This document shows positions 1-9,482 of a DNA stretch of 64,000 nucleotides, in pieces. Numbering within the stretch: the first letter of the stretch is position 1; every line of letters starts with the position of its first letter. The position numbers were made by a program, and so were the translations under genes. The notes below the pieces were generated by a model that worked only from the letters and a program-made list of their open reading frames with translations, ran no database searches and was not told the origin of the DNA. Origin of the DNA: Seohaeicola saemankumensis (GTDB taxonomy: Bacteria; Pseudomonadota; Alphaproteobacteria; Rhodobacterales; Rhodobacteraceae); contig NZ_JAINWI010000010.1 in NCBI RefSeq assembly GCF_021021435.1, positions 248,001-312,000 on the forward strand. The letters run 5' to 3'.

Positions 1-1
1 G

Positions 2-79
2 TTCGAGGATTTCGCCCGCGCGATGCGGCGCAAACTCTTGCGCGAATTGCAGATACAGGTCGGGCAGACCCAAGATTGA
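2..79 (+). CDS. 3' end of an unidentified CDS (25 residues visible)
   Basis: The frame is open from the window edge and ends at a TGA at 77-79. Its last residues are rich in Arg, Lys and Leu (ARAMRRKLLRELQ), as expected for an amphipathic C-terminal helix. It faces the downstream MarR gene, which lies on the other strand. I have a weak impression of the C-termini of DUF1194 (von Willebrand-like) proteins, but 25 residues are too few to assign a family. The upstream sequence would settle it. Confidence 0.4.
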   Translation, partial: FEDFARAMRRKLLRELQIQVGQTQD

Positions 80-105
80 TACAGGCGCCGTTAGATCCCC
101 GCCAT

Positions 106-137
106 TTCTTCTTGCCTTAAATATCCCCGCCGGAGGC
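106..137 (-). repeat. Short intergenic repeat, GC-headed variant, copy 1
   Basis: The core AAATATCCCCGCCGGAGGC (119-137) recurs exactly at 13367-13385 and 54127-54145, each time flanked by a TTCTTCTTGC-like stretch. Read on the minus strand, this copy begins 22 nt after the stop codon of the MarR gene at 160. A shorter variant with GAGTATTT occurs at 31699, 46862 and 55005. Confidence 0.75.
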
Positions 138-159
138 CCCATCCCGGCAGGCATTGTTA

Positions 160-657
160 TCAGTAAATATAGCGGATCTGATCAGCCCAATAGCGTTCCA
201 CCCGTCGCAGCGAGGTGGTGATCACGTCAATACCGTCAGGCCCCAACACGCCGCGGCTTTCCAGCCCTTCGGCGTGGCGGGCGAAAAGGCGTGCCACCAC
301 ATCTCTGATCTCGCGCCCGCGCGGGGTCAGCTTGACCCTGACCGAGCGGCGGTCAATCTCGCAGCGTTGATGGTGCATGAAACCCATATCGACCAGTTTC
401 TTGAGGTTATAGCTGACATTGCTGCCCTGATAGTAGCCGCGCGTTTTCAACTCGCCGGCGGTCACCTCGTGATCGCCGATGTTGAACAGCAGCAGCGCCT
501 GAACAGCGTTCACCTCAAGCATGCCGACGCGTTCGAATTCGTCCTTGATGACGTCAAGCAGCAATCTGTGCAGACGTTCCACCAGCGACAGGGCTTCCAG
601 ATAGCTGGGAATGAAACCGCTGCGGGAACCGGCGGCCAAGGGATTGTGCATCGTCAT
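160..657 (-). CDS. MarR-family winged-helix regulator (LdtR-like)
   Basis: The 165-residue length is typical for MarR regulators. The central winged helix includes GNVSYNLKKL-type recognition-helix residues (here GSNVSYNLKKLVDMGF, about residues 78-93). It is followed by a wing with DRRSVRVKLTPRGREI. This combination is characteristic of the alphaproteobacterial LdtR/PetP-like subgroup, linked elsewhere to cell-wall and stress genes. ATG at 657 is preceded by GGAGA; a second in-frame ATG lies two codons later. It is a single gene, convergent with the partial gene at the left edge. A 6+2+6 inverted repeat just upstream could be its own operator. The MarR assignment is firm; the LdtR subgroup rests on motif memory only. 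Confidence 0.8.
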   Translation of the reverse strand: MTMHNPLAAGSRSGFIPSYLEALSLVERLHRLLLDVIKDEFERVGMLEVNAVQALLLFNIGDHEVTAGELKTRGYYQGSNVSYNLKKLVDMGFMHHQRCEIDRRSVRVKLTPRGREIRDVVARLFARHAEGLESRGVLGPDGIDVITTSLRRVERYWADQIRYIY

Positions 658-669
658 GAATGTCTCCGA

Positions 670-683
670 CGGTATTGATACCG
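670..683. promoter_or_regulatory. Inverted repeat, candidate autoregulatory operator
   Basis: CGGTAT-TG-ATACCG is a perfect 6-bp inverted repeat with a 2-nt centre. It ends 12 nt before the start codon of the MarR-like gene and abuts its ribosome binding site. MarR proteins commonly repress their own genes from such sites. The function is inferred from position and symmetry. Confidence 0.4.
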
Positions 684-782
684 AAAGGGAGACTGACGTG
701 AAAAACCGAAAATTGCGTTAAGCTGGGACGTAATTCCCTAAAAACCTTCGGATTTTCACAAGCTGGGCTGGAAAGCCCCGTT

Positions 783-1082
783 TCAGCGTGGCGTGTTATG
801 AGAATTTCCGGTCAGCATCGAGCGGATTTCGCCCACGATCGGGGCAAAGGCTTCGGGTGGTTCCTGCACCCCGCTGACCCAGTAATAAAGATCATGGTCA
901 TTCTCGCGCAGCAAGGCGTCATAGCTGTCCAGCATATCCGCATCCAGACCGGCCAGACGCGTTTCGGCAAAGCGCGACAGGATTACGTCCATCTCCTTGA
1001 TGCCGCGCCGCATCGACCGCATCACCAAACGGCGCAGGCGTGTTTCCGGCAATTCGCCTTGCGGGGCCTGTTCGATCAGCAT
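783..1082 (-). CDS. sdhE: FAD assembly factor SdhE (DUF339)
   Basis: A 99-residue protein of the SdhE/DUF339 family, which promotes covalent attachment of FAD to the flavoprotein subunit of succinate dehydrogenase. The diagnostic RGxKE stretch (RRGIKEMD, about residues 25-32) is present, preceded by the basic RLVMRSM segment and followed by LSRFAE. The length suits the family (about 85-110). The ATG lies one base after the stop codon of the HTH gene at 1084, so the two are probably co-transcribed. In many alphaproteobacteria sdhE stands apart from the sdh operon, as here. The final dozen residues are polar and probably disordered. Confidence 0.88.
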   Translation of the reverse strand: MLIEQAPQGELPETRLRRLVMRSMRRGIKEMDVILSRFAETRLAGLDADMLDSYDALLRENDHDLYYWVSGVQEPPEAFAPIVGEIRSMLTGNSHNTPR

Positions 1083-1083
1083 C

Positions 1084-1515
1084 TCATTCGCCCTTCAGCT
1101 TCATCCGCAGGCTTTTCTCAAGCCGCCCCAAACGCTCGGCTGCGGCACCGATCTGGGTTTTCAGGTCGCGGATCTCGACCAGAACAGCATTGATATCGGG
1201 CGCAATGGCCGCTTCGTCAACAGGGGCCGCAACCCCATCGCCCTCGCCGGTCAGCAACCAGACGATCGAGACATTCAGAAGCCCTGCCATCATCGACAAT
1301 TTGTTCGCGCGGGGTTCCGACAGATCGTCCTCCCATCCGCGCACGGTGCTTTGCTTGACACCAAGCCGCCGCGCCAGCTGTTTCTGGCTCATACCGGCGG
1401 CTTCGCGGGCGGCTGCAACACGGTCACCGAAGGTGGCCATCTCGGGTCCGTACCAGTTTTCGTCAATATCCGGTCCGTCGGCCTCGATATGGGTATTCTC
1501 TTGGTCCGTTGTCAT
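1084..1515 (-). CDS. Small HTH (XRE/Cro-type) transcriptional regulator
   Basis: The 143-residue protein carries a helix-turn-helix at about residues 28-80 with the typical MSQKQLARRLGVKQSTVRGW pattern and the following SEPRANKLSMMAGLLNVS. Its C-terminus is a heptad-rich helix (about 105-140) that could dimerise. The frame is open further upstream, but that would run into the divergent aminotransferase gene. I chose the ATG at 1515, preceded by AGGGGAAAT. It lies 88 bp from the divergent aspC start and directly upstream of sdhE. Targets are unknown. Confidence 0.75.
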   Translation of the reverse strand: MTTDQENTHIEADGPDIDENWYGPEMATFGDRVAAAREAAGMSQKQLARRLGVKQSTVRGWEDDLSEPRANKLSMMAGLLNVSIVWLLTGEGDGVAAPVDEAAIAPDINAVLVEIRDLKTQIGAAAERLGRLEKSLRMKLKGE

Positions 1516-1573
1516 ATTTCCCCTATCCACCGATCCTGCTTGATCGGCATTGCTACGCATCCTAAGACATTGA

Positions 1574-2806
<1,233 letters not shown>

Positions 2807-2826
2807 AAGACAAGGGAGCGGACAGG

Positions 2827-3231
2827 ATGGCAGGCGATCTTCCAGATTATTATTTCCGCGTGCGGGAAAACGGTGCGCTGGTGTTTCGGGTGGATACCGA
2901 GAACCGGCAGCGCCGGATCGAGATGGACCAGATTGCGACTATCAATATCCGCAACGGCGAGGTCAAACCTCATGGCGACCGCCGCCTGAGCGACGGGGAT
3001 ATGGCCGCCATCACGGACTGGATGGCCCAGCGCACAGCACTTCTTGCGGCCCGCGACGTGGATGACATCCTGCGCGCGGTCGATCACATGAACCTGACGA
3101 CGCAGTGGGTGCAGACCCGTGCCACCGACGACCAGTTGGATGCGGTGACCGATACTTTGCTTCTGGCCATGCATGATTTGCGGATGGTTCTTGTCCGCAA
3201 GAAGGCGGATCGCTTGCTCAAGGGCGCATGA
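2827..3231 (+). CDS. Conserved hypothetical protein
   Basis: A 134-residue cytoplasmic protein with no signal peptide or membrane segment. The N-terminal half is beta-rich and charged (YYFRVRENGALVFRVDTENR), and the second half is helical with two motifs likely to pack as a coiled pair (ITDWMAQRTALLAARDVDDILRAVD and DTLLLAMHDLRMVLVRKKADRLL). GGGAGC lies 8 nt before the ATG. It follows aspC by 20 bp on the same strand. Codon use is like its neighbours, so it looks like a real gene. I do not recognise a functional family. Confidence 0.7.
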   Translation: MAGDLPDYYFRVRENGALVFRVDTENRQRRIEMDQIATINIRNGEVKPHGDRRLSDGDMAAITDWMAQRTALLAARDVDDILRAVDHMNLTTQWVQTRATDDQLDAVTDTLLLAMHDLRMVLVRKKADRLLKGA

Positions 3232-3690
3232 ACGCTCTTGCAGACCTGTTAAGTCTTCTTGAGATGGCGAACAGCGATCCGGCAAGTCATGCGGACAGGC
3301 AGCAAATCCATGCTGCGTGGCCAGCCGAACTGGATCAGCCACCGACACGCACAGCGCTGTAAAACGCCACCTTCCACAACGCCGCTACAGCCCTGATCGC
3401 TCATTGCCGTAATGAAAGCAATCTGTCCCCGTCCGCAGCCGCAGCCGCAGCCGCAGCCGCAGCAGGGATAGCCGATGTCTTGCTTTTTGCAAACGGTAGC
3501 CAGCTTGCAAAATTCGCTATATTTGAAGAGCTTGGCCAGAATCATCCGGTTTTTCCAACCTGTTTTTTTACAGTTGCGCGGTATGACCGACAGCTCGATC
3601 TGCCCGCCTGTGCCCCTTGCCATATGGGAAAACTATCGGACGTGGTCAACAAAATCCTGCGCCTTCACAGCGCGCATGTAGTCTTATGGG
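3232..3690. other. Gene-poor stretch, about 460 bp
   Basis: I see no convincing coding sequence here. Short open frames exist on both strands, but their translations are low-complexity or Cys/Gly-repetitive because they read through the CCGCAG repeat. Base composition around 3480-3560 is noticeably more AT-rich than the neighbouring genes. This could be intergenic debris left by gene loss. Confidence 0.6.
3433..3465. repeat. Hexanucleotide tandem repeat (CCGCAG)x5
   Basis: Five perfect CCGCAG units (3433-3462) are followed by a partial unit CAG. The array lies in non-coding sequence. Such arrays can change length by slipped-strand replication. Confidence 0.9.
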
Positions 3691-3786
3691 ACAGTTCTGA
3701 CCAAGGAATTACAGGTCGAAATCAAGCCGCTTTGTCCCGATCCGCTGGCAGCCTTTCTCGCCCCGCGCAATCCCGCAGCACTGACC

Positions 3787-4203
3787 TTGCTGGACAAGCA
3801 CCCCGACATTGTGCCTGCTGTTGCCGGTCTTGTCCGCGCCCGTCTGACGGCCCGCGCACTTGCTGGAGAAGAGGGCAATCTGCTTTGGGATAGCGGTCTG
3901 AAACTGCTCGTGATCGAGGGGGTGATGTATCGGCGATCTCTTCTGGGGCCGCGCTTCGACAGACACGCCTTTGCCGCCTGCATTATTGGAGCAGGTCGCG
4001 TCATTGGACCAGTCCAGCGGTGTCTGGACGGCGGACTGGCCGACATGCAGCATCTGCATCGTTTCTGGGACTCTGGCGCGGGGGATATGCCGACCAATAT
4101 CACAGCCAAGGCCATTGACGATCTGGCCCTGCTGCCAGCGCTCAAGCGGATCACCGGCTTTGAAATCAGTGCGCCGGGGGCGAAATTGCGCGCGGCGCTG
4201 TAG
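3787..4203 (+). CDS. Hypothetical protein, start uncertain, possibly a decayed gene
   Basis: The frame is open from 3682 to the stop at 4201-4203 and has the codon bias of a real gene, with residues such as LLWDSGLKLLVIEGVMYRRS and a Leu-rich C-terminus (LALLPALKRITGFE). There is no ATG in the open part. The only in-frame ATG (3676) is followed at once by TAG. The first plausible start is TTG at 3787, with CTG at 3697 an alternative. The stretch LTKELQVEIKPLCPDPLAAF before 3787 also reads like protein, so the true N-terminus may lie upstream and be broken. I do not recognise the family. It converges on the MATE gene. Confidence 0.4.
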   Translation: MLDKHPDIVPAVAGLVRARLTARALAGEEGNLLWDSGLKLLVIEGVMYRRSLLGPRFDRHAFAACIIGAGRVIGPVQRCLDGGLADMQHLHRFWDSGAGDMPTNITAKAIDDLALLPALKRITGFEISAPGAKLRAAL

Positions 4204-4251
4204 GCGCGCTGTATTGCCTGCTTTCCTGCAAGTCCGGACGGTGACACTATG

Positions 4252-5628
4252 TCAGCGCAGCGCCGGTTCCGGCTGATGGCTCAGGCGGGGCAGGATCACG
4301 CCCCAGAAGCGCCACATCATGAAAACCCCTGCCAGCGCCAGACCAATGGCAAGCCCCAGCCAGACACCAAAACCGCCCCAATTGAAGACAAAACCCAGCA
4401 CATAGGCCACAGGCATCCCGACCGCCCAATAGGACAGGGTTGCGATAATCATCGGCACGCGCGTGTCCTGCACACCGCGCAAAAGGCTCAGCGCCATCAC
4501 CTGCGCGGCATCCGCCAACTGAAACAGCGCTGCTGCTACCAGCAGGACCACACCGATTGCGATCACGCCCGGACGGTCCGGTTCGTCCGGCGACAGAAAC
4601 AGGCCCATCAGGAATTCGGGCACCGCCAGAAACAGGACAATCGTGATAACCACCGTCACCAGTGACAGCCCGAGCACCACCTGCGCGCCACGCCGCAAAC
4701 TGTAAATATCCCTTGCCCCCAGCGCACGGCCCGCGCGCACCGTGGCTACATTGCCCAGACCCAGATGGATCATGAACATCAGCGAGGATATCTGCAACGC
4801 GATCCCGTGCGCCGCCAGCGGCAGCGTGCCAAGCCAGCCCATCATCACGGACGAGGCAGCGAACAACCCGACCTCGGCCAGGGTAGTGATCCCGATGGGC
4901 CAGCCAAGGCGGAACACCTGTCCGAACGCCTCCCAGTCGGGACGCCAGAAGCGGATGAAAAGCGCGTGTTCCCGTGTGACAATCGCCGCATAGACCGCAA
5001 GCAACAGTAGCGACACAACCTGCACCGCGACCGAGGCCCAGGCCGCCCCGACAATCCCCAGTTCCGGTGCGCCCCAATTGCCGAAAATCAAGGCATAGTT
5101 GACAATCACATTCACCACGACAGCACCAACCGTGACCCACAGAACGACCTGTGTGCGTTCCAGTGCCGCCAGGTATGATTTCAGCACCATTACCAGAAGC
5201 GCGGGGAAAATGCCCCAGCCTGCCACCCGCAGATAGCGGCTGGCCTCGCGCGCGATCTCTTCGGTCTGGCCCAGCATCAGCAATAGCGGCTCGGACCAGA
5301 TCATCATGGGCATCGACACCGCCCCGAACAGGATCGACAACCACATCGCCATGCGCGTCACGCGGCGCACCTGCTGGCTTTGTCCCGCTGCCTCGGCCTC
5401 GGCGACCATCGGCATCACGGCCCATGCAAAGCCCGATCCGAACAGGAAGAGCACGAAAAACATCATGCCGCCCAGCACCTGTGCGGCCAGTGCCGTCACA
5501 TCATACCAGCCCAGCATCAGCGCATCGGTCAACGAGATCGAGAACTGCGCCACATGGCTGAGGATCAGGGGCAAGCCCAGCACGGCAATCGCGCGCAGGT
5601 GCTGTTTCGGGGTCATCGGAATACTCAT
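4252..5628 (-). CDS. MATE-family multidrug/cation efflux transporter (NorM-like)
   Basis: A 458-residue inner-membrane protein with about twelve hydrophobic segments in two similar halves, as in NorM/MATE exporters that use Na+ or H+ to expel cationic drugs. The opening LGLPLILSHVAQFSISLTDALMLG (about 17-40) matches the first MATE helix. The GWPIGITTLAEVGLFAASSVMMGWLG stretch (about 244-270) begins the second half. The length is normal. ATG at 5628 is the natural start. Substrate cannot be predicted. A second MATE gene lies at 35969, only distantly similar. Confidence 0.88.
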   Translation of the reverse strand: MSIPMTPKQHLRAIAVLGLPLILSHVAQFSISLTDALMLGWYDVTALAAQVLGGMMFFVLFLFGSGFAWAVMPMVAEAEAAGQSQQVRRVTRMAMWLSILFGAVSMPMMIWSEPLLLMLGQTEEIAREASRYLRVAGWGIFPALLVMVLKSYLAALERTQVVLWVTVGAVVVNVIVNYALIFGNWGAPELGIVGAAWASVAVQVVSLLLLAVYAAIVTREHALFIRFWRPDWEAFGQVFRLGWPIGITTLAEVGLFAASSVMMGWLGTLPLAAHGIALQISSLMFMIHLGLGNVATVRAGRALGARDIYSLRRGAQVVLGLSLVTVVITIVLFLAVPEFLMGLFLSPDEPDRPGVIAIGVVLLVAAALFQLADAAQVMALSLLRGVQDTRVPMIIATLSYWAVGMPVAYVLGFVFNWGGFGVWLGLAIGLALAGVFMMWRFWGVILPRLSHQPEPALR

Positions 5629-5680
5629 CCCACTGGCCTAGCGCCACGACTTAAAACGCGCAAGACGAACCGCGCGGCAA

Positions 5681-5721
5681 GGGGGGGCCGGGGTGTCAGA
5701 GCAGTGACAGCCGCCCCCCCC
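5681..5721. other. G/C-homopolymer stem-loop between divergent genes
   Basis: Runs of seven G and eight C flank a perfect TGTCA/TGACA inner stem with a 6-nt loop. The element sits between the divergent MATE and lipase genes, so it is not a terminator for either. Long homopolymers are unusual in this window. Confidence 0.55.
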
Positions 5722-5830
5722 TTTCCCAAAAGGCGGTAGTGATCGTCCGTTCAAACACCACAGCTTGGGAAACGGCTTGATCTGCATGGCGCTGCATGCC
5801 AGCCTGTCGGGACGAACCCTTTTTTGACAA

Positions 5831-6874
5831 TTGCCGTTTGCGAGTAGACTGTTGCGCCAAAGCCTTTGCATCAAGAACCTCATCGCCCTTCTGATCTGCG
5901 CCCTTCTGCTGGCCGCTTGTGGTGCGGTGGTCACGCCGGTCGCCTATCTGGTTCATAAGAACAAGATACAAGAGCCTTTTCTTGGCCAGGATCCCTTCAT
6001 CCAAGAGATTGCCGCCCGTTTCGGATTCATGGCGGTCCTATCCGAAATGGTCTACTACCGCGCGCCTTTCAGCCATCCCACGCCGTGCCAGCGACCCGCC
6101 GATGATCCCGCACTCATGAAGCTGCCCAGTGATACCAACCTGGGAAAGTGGGAACGGGCCGCAAACCTGCCCGGCGTTAATTTCTGTCTCGACGATCCCA
6201 GCGGGGTTTTCTACGAAACCTTTCTCTTCACATCGCCCAACAGCAATATCTTGGAAGCGGTCATCGTGTTCCGTGGCACAGAAGGCCCAAGCCTACGGGA
6301 TTGGAGCGCGAACCTCTCCAATGTGACAGGGATTGAACCCCTGCAATATCGTAGGGCGCTGCAAGAACTTGAAAAACTGTTCGAGGAATTCCAAAAGCCG
6401 CAATATGAGGGCCTCTCGATCTACGCCGCCGGCCATTCGCTAGGCGGCGGTCTGGCACAGCAGGCCGGGTATCGCTTCTCCCAGATCAAGGCTGTCTACG
6501 CGTTCAACAGTTCGCCCGTCACCAACTGGTCATGGATGGCGTTGAACAACAACGAGATCACCCAGGACTGGCCCGTAATCTATCGCCTTTTCCACACCGG
6601 AGAGGCGCTTGACCCCCTCCGCAGCGCAGCAACGGCGATCACGACCACCCGTTTCAACCGCTATGACATCGGTATTCAGCTACAAGAAAAATCCCGCATT
6701 GGCGGCCATGCCATGGATGTCATCGCATGCGGTCTTGCCAAAATCGTTGCCCAGTCGAATGGTAAAGAAAACGCCCATTACTACACGGCGTCCTATGCGA
6801 AACGCGATGTGTATGACGGTTCGATGTGTGCCAGTTTCAAGACAAGCGAAACCAGCACGACCGACAAGCCATAG
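5831..6874 (+). CDS. Lipase-like (class 3) alpha/beta-hydrolase lipoprotein
   Basis: The protein begins with a basic segment and hydrophobic run ending in a lipobox LLAAC (Cys30 from the TTG at 5831), so it should be exported and lipid-anchored. The nucleophile elbow GHSLGGG (residues 201-207, Ser203) and the upstream VFRGTEG (oxyanion-loop region, about 147-152) are the hallmarks of lipase class 3 enzymes. A later LDP and a GGH motif could supply the catalytic Asp and His. Neither TTG start (5831 or 5852) has a good Shine-Dalgarno, and the second would give a more typical signal peptide length. Substrate is unknown. It stands alone, divergent from the MATE gene. Confidence 0.72.
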   Translation: MPFASRLLRQSLCIKNLIALLICALLLAACGAVVTPVAYLVHKNKIQEPFLGQDPFIQEIAARFGFMAVLSEMVYYRAPFSHPTPCQRPADDPALMKLPSDTNLGKWERAANLPGVNFCLDDPSGVFYETFLFTSPNSNILEAVIVFRGTEGPSLRDWSANLSNVTGIEPLQYRRALQELEKLFEEFQKPQYEGLSIYAAGHSLGGGLAQQAGYRFSQIKAVYAFNSSPVTNWSWMALNNNEITQDWPVIYRLFHTGEALDPLRSAATAITTTRFNRYDIGIQLQEKSRIGGHAMDVIACGLAKIVAQSNGKENAHYYTASYAKRDVYDGSMCASFKTSETSTTDKP

Positions 6875-7031
6875 CGCCCCCCGATCACTTAAAAAAATCC
6901 GTAACACGTCCGCGTAACGTCTTGAAATCACACTCCTTGGAAAGGGATCCATCGAATGACACCGCGGACAAGGCACATGCGGCCCTGTCTCCCCCTAGCC
7001 TCGGTGCCGCGCTTGCCCTACCTAAGCCCGC

Positions 7032-9440
7032 ATGAGCACCGCCTTGCCCGCCATCATCGCCGACTGGTTCCAGAACAAGGGCTGGGCCCCGCACCCGCAT
7101 CAGTTGGATATGCTGACCCGCGATGATGATCCGGCCCTGCTGCTGATCGCGCCTACGGGGGGTGGCAAAACGCTGGCCGGGTTTCTGCCCACATTGGCCG
7201 ATCTTGCCACTGCGCCGCATAAGGGGTTGCACACGCTCTATGTCTCGCCGCTCAAGGCGCTGGCCGCCGACATCCGGCGCAATCTGGAAATACCCGTGGC
7301 AGAAATGGGCCTGCCTGTGCGGATCGAGGATCGCAGCGGCGACACCTCGGCCCATGTCAAACGCCGCCAGCGCGCCGATCCGCCACATATCCTGCTAACC
7401 ACGCCGGAAAGTCTGGCCTTGCTGACAAGTTACGAAGATGCCCCCCGCATCTTTGCCGGTCTCAAACGTGTCGTTGTCGACGAGATCCACGCCCTGGCAG
7501 ACAGCAAACGCGGCGACCAGTTGATGCTGGCGCTGGCCCGCCTCCAGCATCTTTGCCCAGACATGCGGCGGGTTGGGCTGTCAGCCACGGTGGATGATCC
7601 GGCGGCTATCGCACGCTTTCTGGCGCGCCACCCTGATCCCTGCCCGATCCTGACCGCCGATCCCGGTCCTGATCCCGATATCGCCATGCTGAGAACCGAC
7701 CAACCGCCCCCTTGGGCCGGTGGGGGGGCTGCCTATGCCATCCCAGCCGTGCTGGAGCAAGTCAAAGCGCATCGCACGACGCTGATCTTTCACAACACCC
7801 GCGCGCAGGCCGAGATTTTCTTTCACAACCTCTGGCTTGCCAACGATGAAGGCCTGCCCATCGGCATCCATCATGGTTCGCTTGACAAGGTGCAGCGCCA
7901 GCGGGTCGAGGCTGCGATGGTGCGCGGCGATCTGCGCGCCATTGTCTGCACCGGCTCACTGGACCTGGGGATCGACTGGGGCGATGTGGACCTTGTGATC
8001 CAGATCGGCGCGCCCAAGAATGTCAAACGTCTGGTGCAGCGGATCGGGCGGGCCAATCACCGCTATAACGCGCCCTCCAAAGCCCTACTTGTGCCTGCCA
8101 ACCGTTTCGAGGTTATAGAATGTCTGGCGGCACTCGAGGCCGTGCGCGCCCATGATCTGGATGGCGAAGCGCGCGGGGATGGCCCGTTGGACGTGCTCTG
8201 TCAGCAGATCCTGATTGCCGCCTGTGCCGGTCCATTCGATGCGGATGCACTTTTCACCGAGGTGACGACAGCCGGTGCCTATGCCTCCTTGGCGCGCGCC
8301 GATTTCAACGCCTGTCTGGATTTCGTGGCCACCGGCGGCTATGCCCTTCGCGCCTATGACCGCTGGCAAAGGCTGTTGCAGCGCCCTGACGGGCTGTGGC
8401 AATTGCGCGATCCCCGGGCCGCGCGGCAGATCCGCATGAATATCGGCACCATTCAGGACACCGACACACTGAAGGTCAGGTTGAAACGCAATCGCGGCGG
8501 CAAGCCGCTGGGCGAGGTCGAGGAGGCCTTTGCCGCCACACTCACCGCAGGCGATACCTTCCTGATCGGCGGGCAGATCGTGCGCTATGAAGGGCTGCGC
8601 GAAATGACCGTCGAGGTCAGCCGCGATCCGGGCCGCAAGCCCAAGATCGCCACCTTCATGGGAACGAAATTTGCAACATCGACCCAGCTCAGCGCCCGTA
8701 TCCTGCATCTGCTGCAAGCCACGGACTGGCCACAGCTTCCCGACCACACCACGACATGGCTTGCCCTGCAGCGCCGCTACAGCAAACTGCCGGCACCGGG
8801 GCGGCTACTGATCGAAAGCTTTCCGCATGAAGGGCGCGAACATACCTGCATTTACGGTTTCGCAGGGCGCAACGCGCAGCAAACTCTGGGACTGCTTCTG
8901 ACAAAGCGTATGGAAGAGATGGGTCTTGATCCCTTGGGATTTGTCGCCACCGATTACGCGACGCTGATCTGGAGCTTAAAACCCTTGACCGATGCGGAGG
9001 AATTGCTTGATCCGCAACGGCTGGAGGACGGTCTGGAAGACTGGCTCAAAGGCAATGCTGTGATGAAGCGCACCTTCCGCGCCTCGGCGACGATCGCGGG
9101 TCTGATCGACCGCATGAGCGCCGGACAACGCAAGTCAGGGCGGCAGGCGACATTCTCGTCCGACATCCTTTATGATACGCTGGTTAAATACGACCCCGAT
9201 CACCTGCTGCTCAGGATCACGCGAACCGAGGCAATGCGCGGCCTTGTCGATTTCGGTCGCGTGCGCGAGATGCTGGAGCGGGTCGGCGACCGGATCGACC
9301 ATCTGCGGCTGAACCGCCTTACACCCTTTGCGGCCCCCCTGCTGCTGGAAGTCGGCCGCGTCCCCGTTGAAGGGGTGGCGCGCGAGCGTCTGATGGCCGA
9401 AGCCGCAGAGGACTTGATGCGCGAGGCCGGTCTGTCCTGA
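7032..9440 (+). CDS. Ligase-associated Lhr-like DEXH-box helicase
   Basis: An 802-residue superfamily 2 helicase. Walker A is APTGGGKTLAG (40-50), the Walker B/DEXH box is DEIH (150-153), and the LSAT motif III follows at about 185. The C-terminal RecA domain has the QRIGRANHR-type motif VI. The remainder matches the Lhr-core C-terminal extension. This clade (ligase-associated DNA damage response helicase) usually lies with an ATP-dependent ligase, an exonuclease and PdeM. Only PdeM is here, 42 bp downstream on the same strand. It probably remodels DNA at repair sites. Confidence 0.88.
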   Translation: MSTALPAIIADWFQNKGWAPHPHQLDMLTRDDDPALLLIAPTGGGKTLAGFLPTLADLATAPHKGLHTLYVSPLKALAADIRRNLEIPVAEMGLPVRIEDRSGDTSAHVKRRQRADPPHILLTTPESLALLTSYEDAPRIFAGLKRVVVDEIHALADSKRGDQLMLALARLQHLCPDMRRVGLSATVDDPAAIARFLARHPDPCPILTADPGPDPDIAMLRTDQPPPWAGGGAAYAIPAVLEQVKAHRTTLIFHNTRAQAEIFFHNLWLANDEGLPIGIHHGSLDKVQRQRVEAAMVRGDLRAIVCTGSLDLGIDWGDVDLVIQIGAPKNVKRLVQRIGRANHRYNAPSKALLVPANRFEVIECLAALEAVRAHDLDGEARGDGPLDVLCQQILIAACAGPFDADALFTEVTTAGAYASLARADFNACLDFVATGGYALRAYDRWQRLLQRPDGLWQLRDPRAARQIRMNIGTIQDTDTLKVRLKRNRGGKPLGEVEEAFAATLTAGDTFLIGGQIVRYEGLREMTVEVSRDPGRKPKIATFMGTKFATSTQLSARILHLLQATDWPQLPDHTTTWLALQRRYSKLPAPGRLLIESFPHEGREHTCIYGFAGRNAQQTLGLLLTKRMEEMGLDPLGFVATDYATLIWSLKPLTDAEELLDPQRLEDGLEDWLKGNAVMKRTFRASATIAGLIDRMSAGQRKSGRQATFSSDILYDTLVKYDPDHLLLRITRTEAMRGLVDFGRVREMLERVGDRIDHLRLNRLTPFAAPLLLEVGRVPVEGVARERLMAEAAEDLMREAGLS

Positions 9441-9482
9441 CCCCTCTTGTCTTGACCGCAAGCGCCTGCCATCACCCAAACC

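Noticed and set aside
3433-3465. Possible CRISPR-like array
   Set aside because: Six-base units without spacers; a simple tandem repeat.
3684-4247. 187-codon minus-strand frame opposite the orphan ORF
   Set aside because: Ser/Arg/Pro-rich translation without domain; the plus-strand frame has better codon bias.
4247-5425. 392-codon minus-strand frame inside the MATE gene
   Set aside because: Gly/Arg/Asp-rich out-of-frame reading of the MATE gene.
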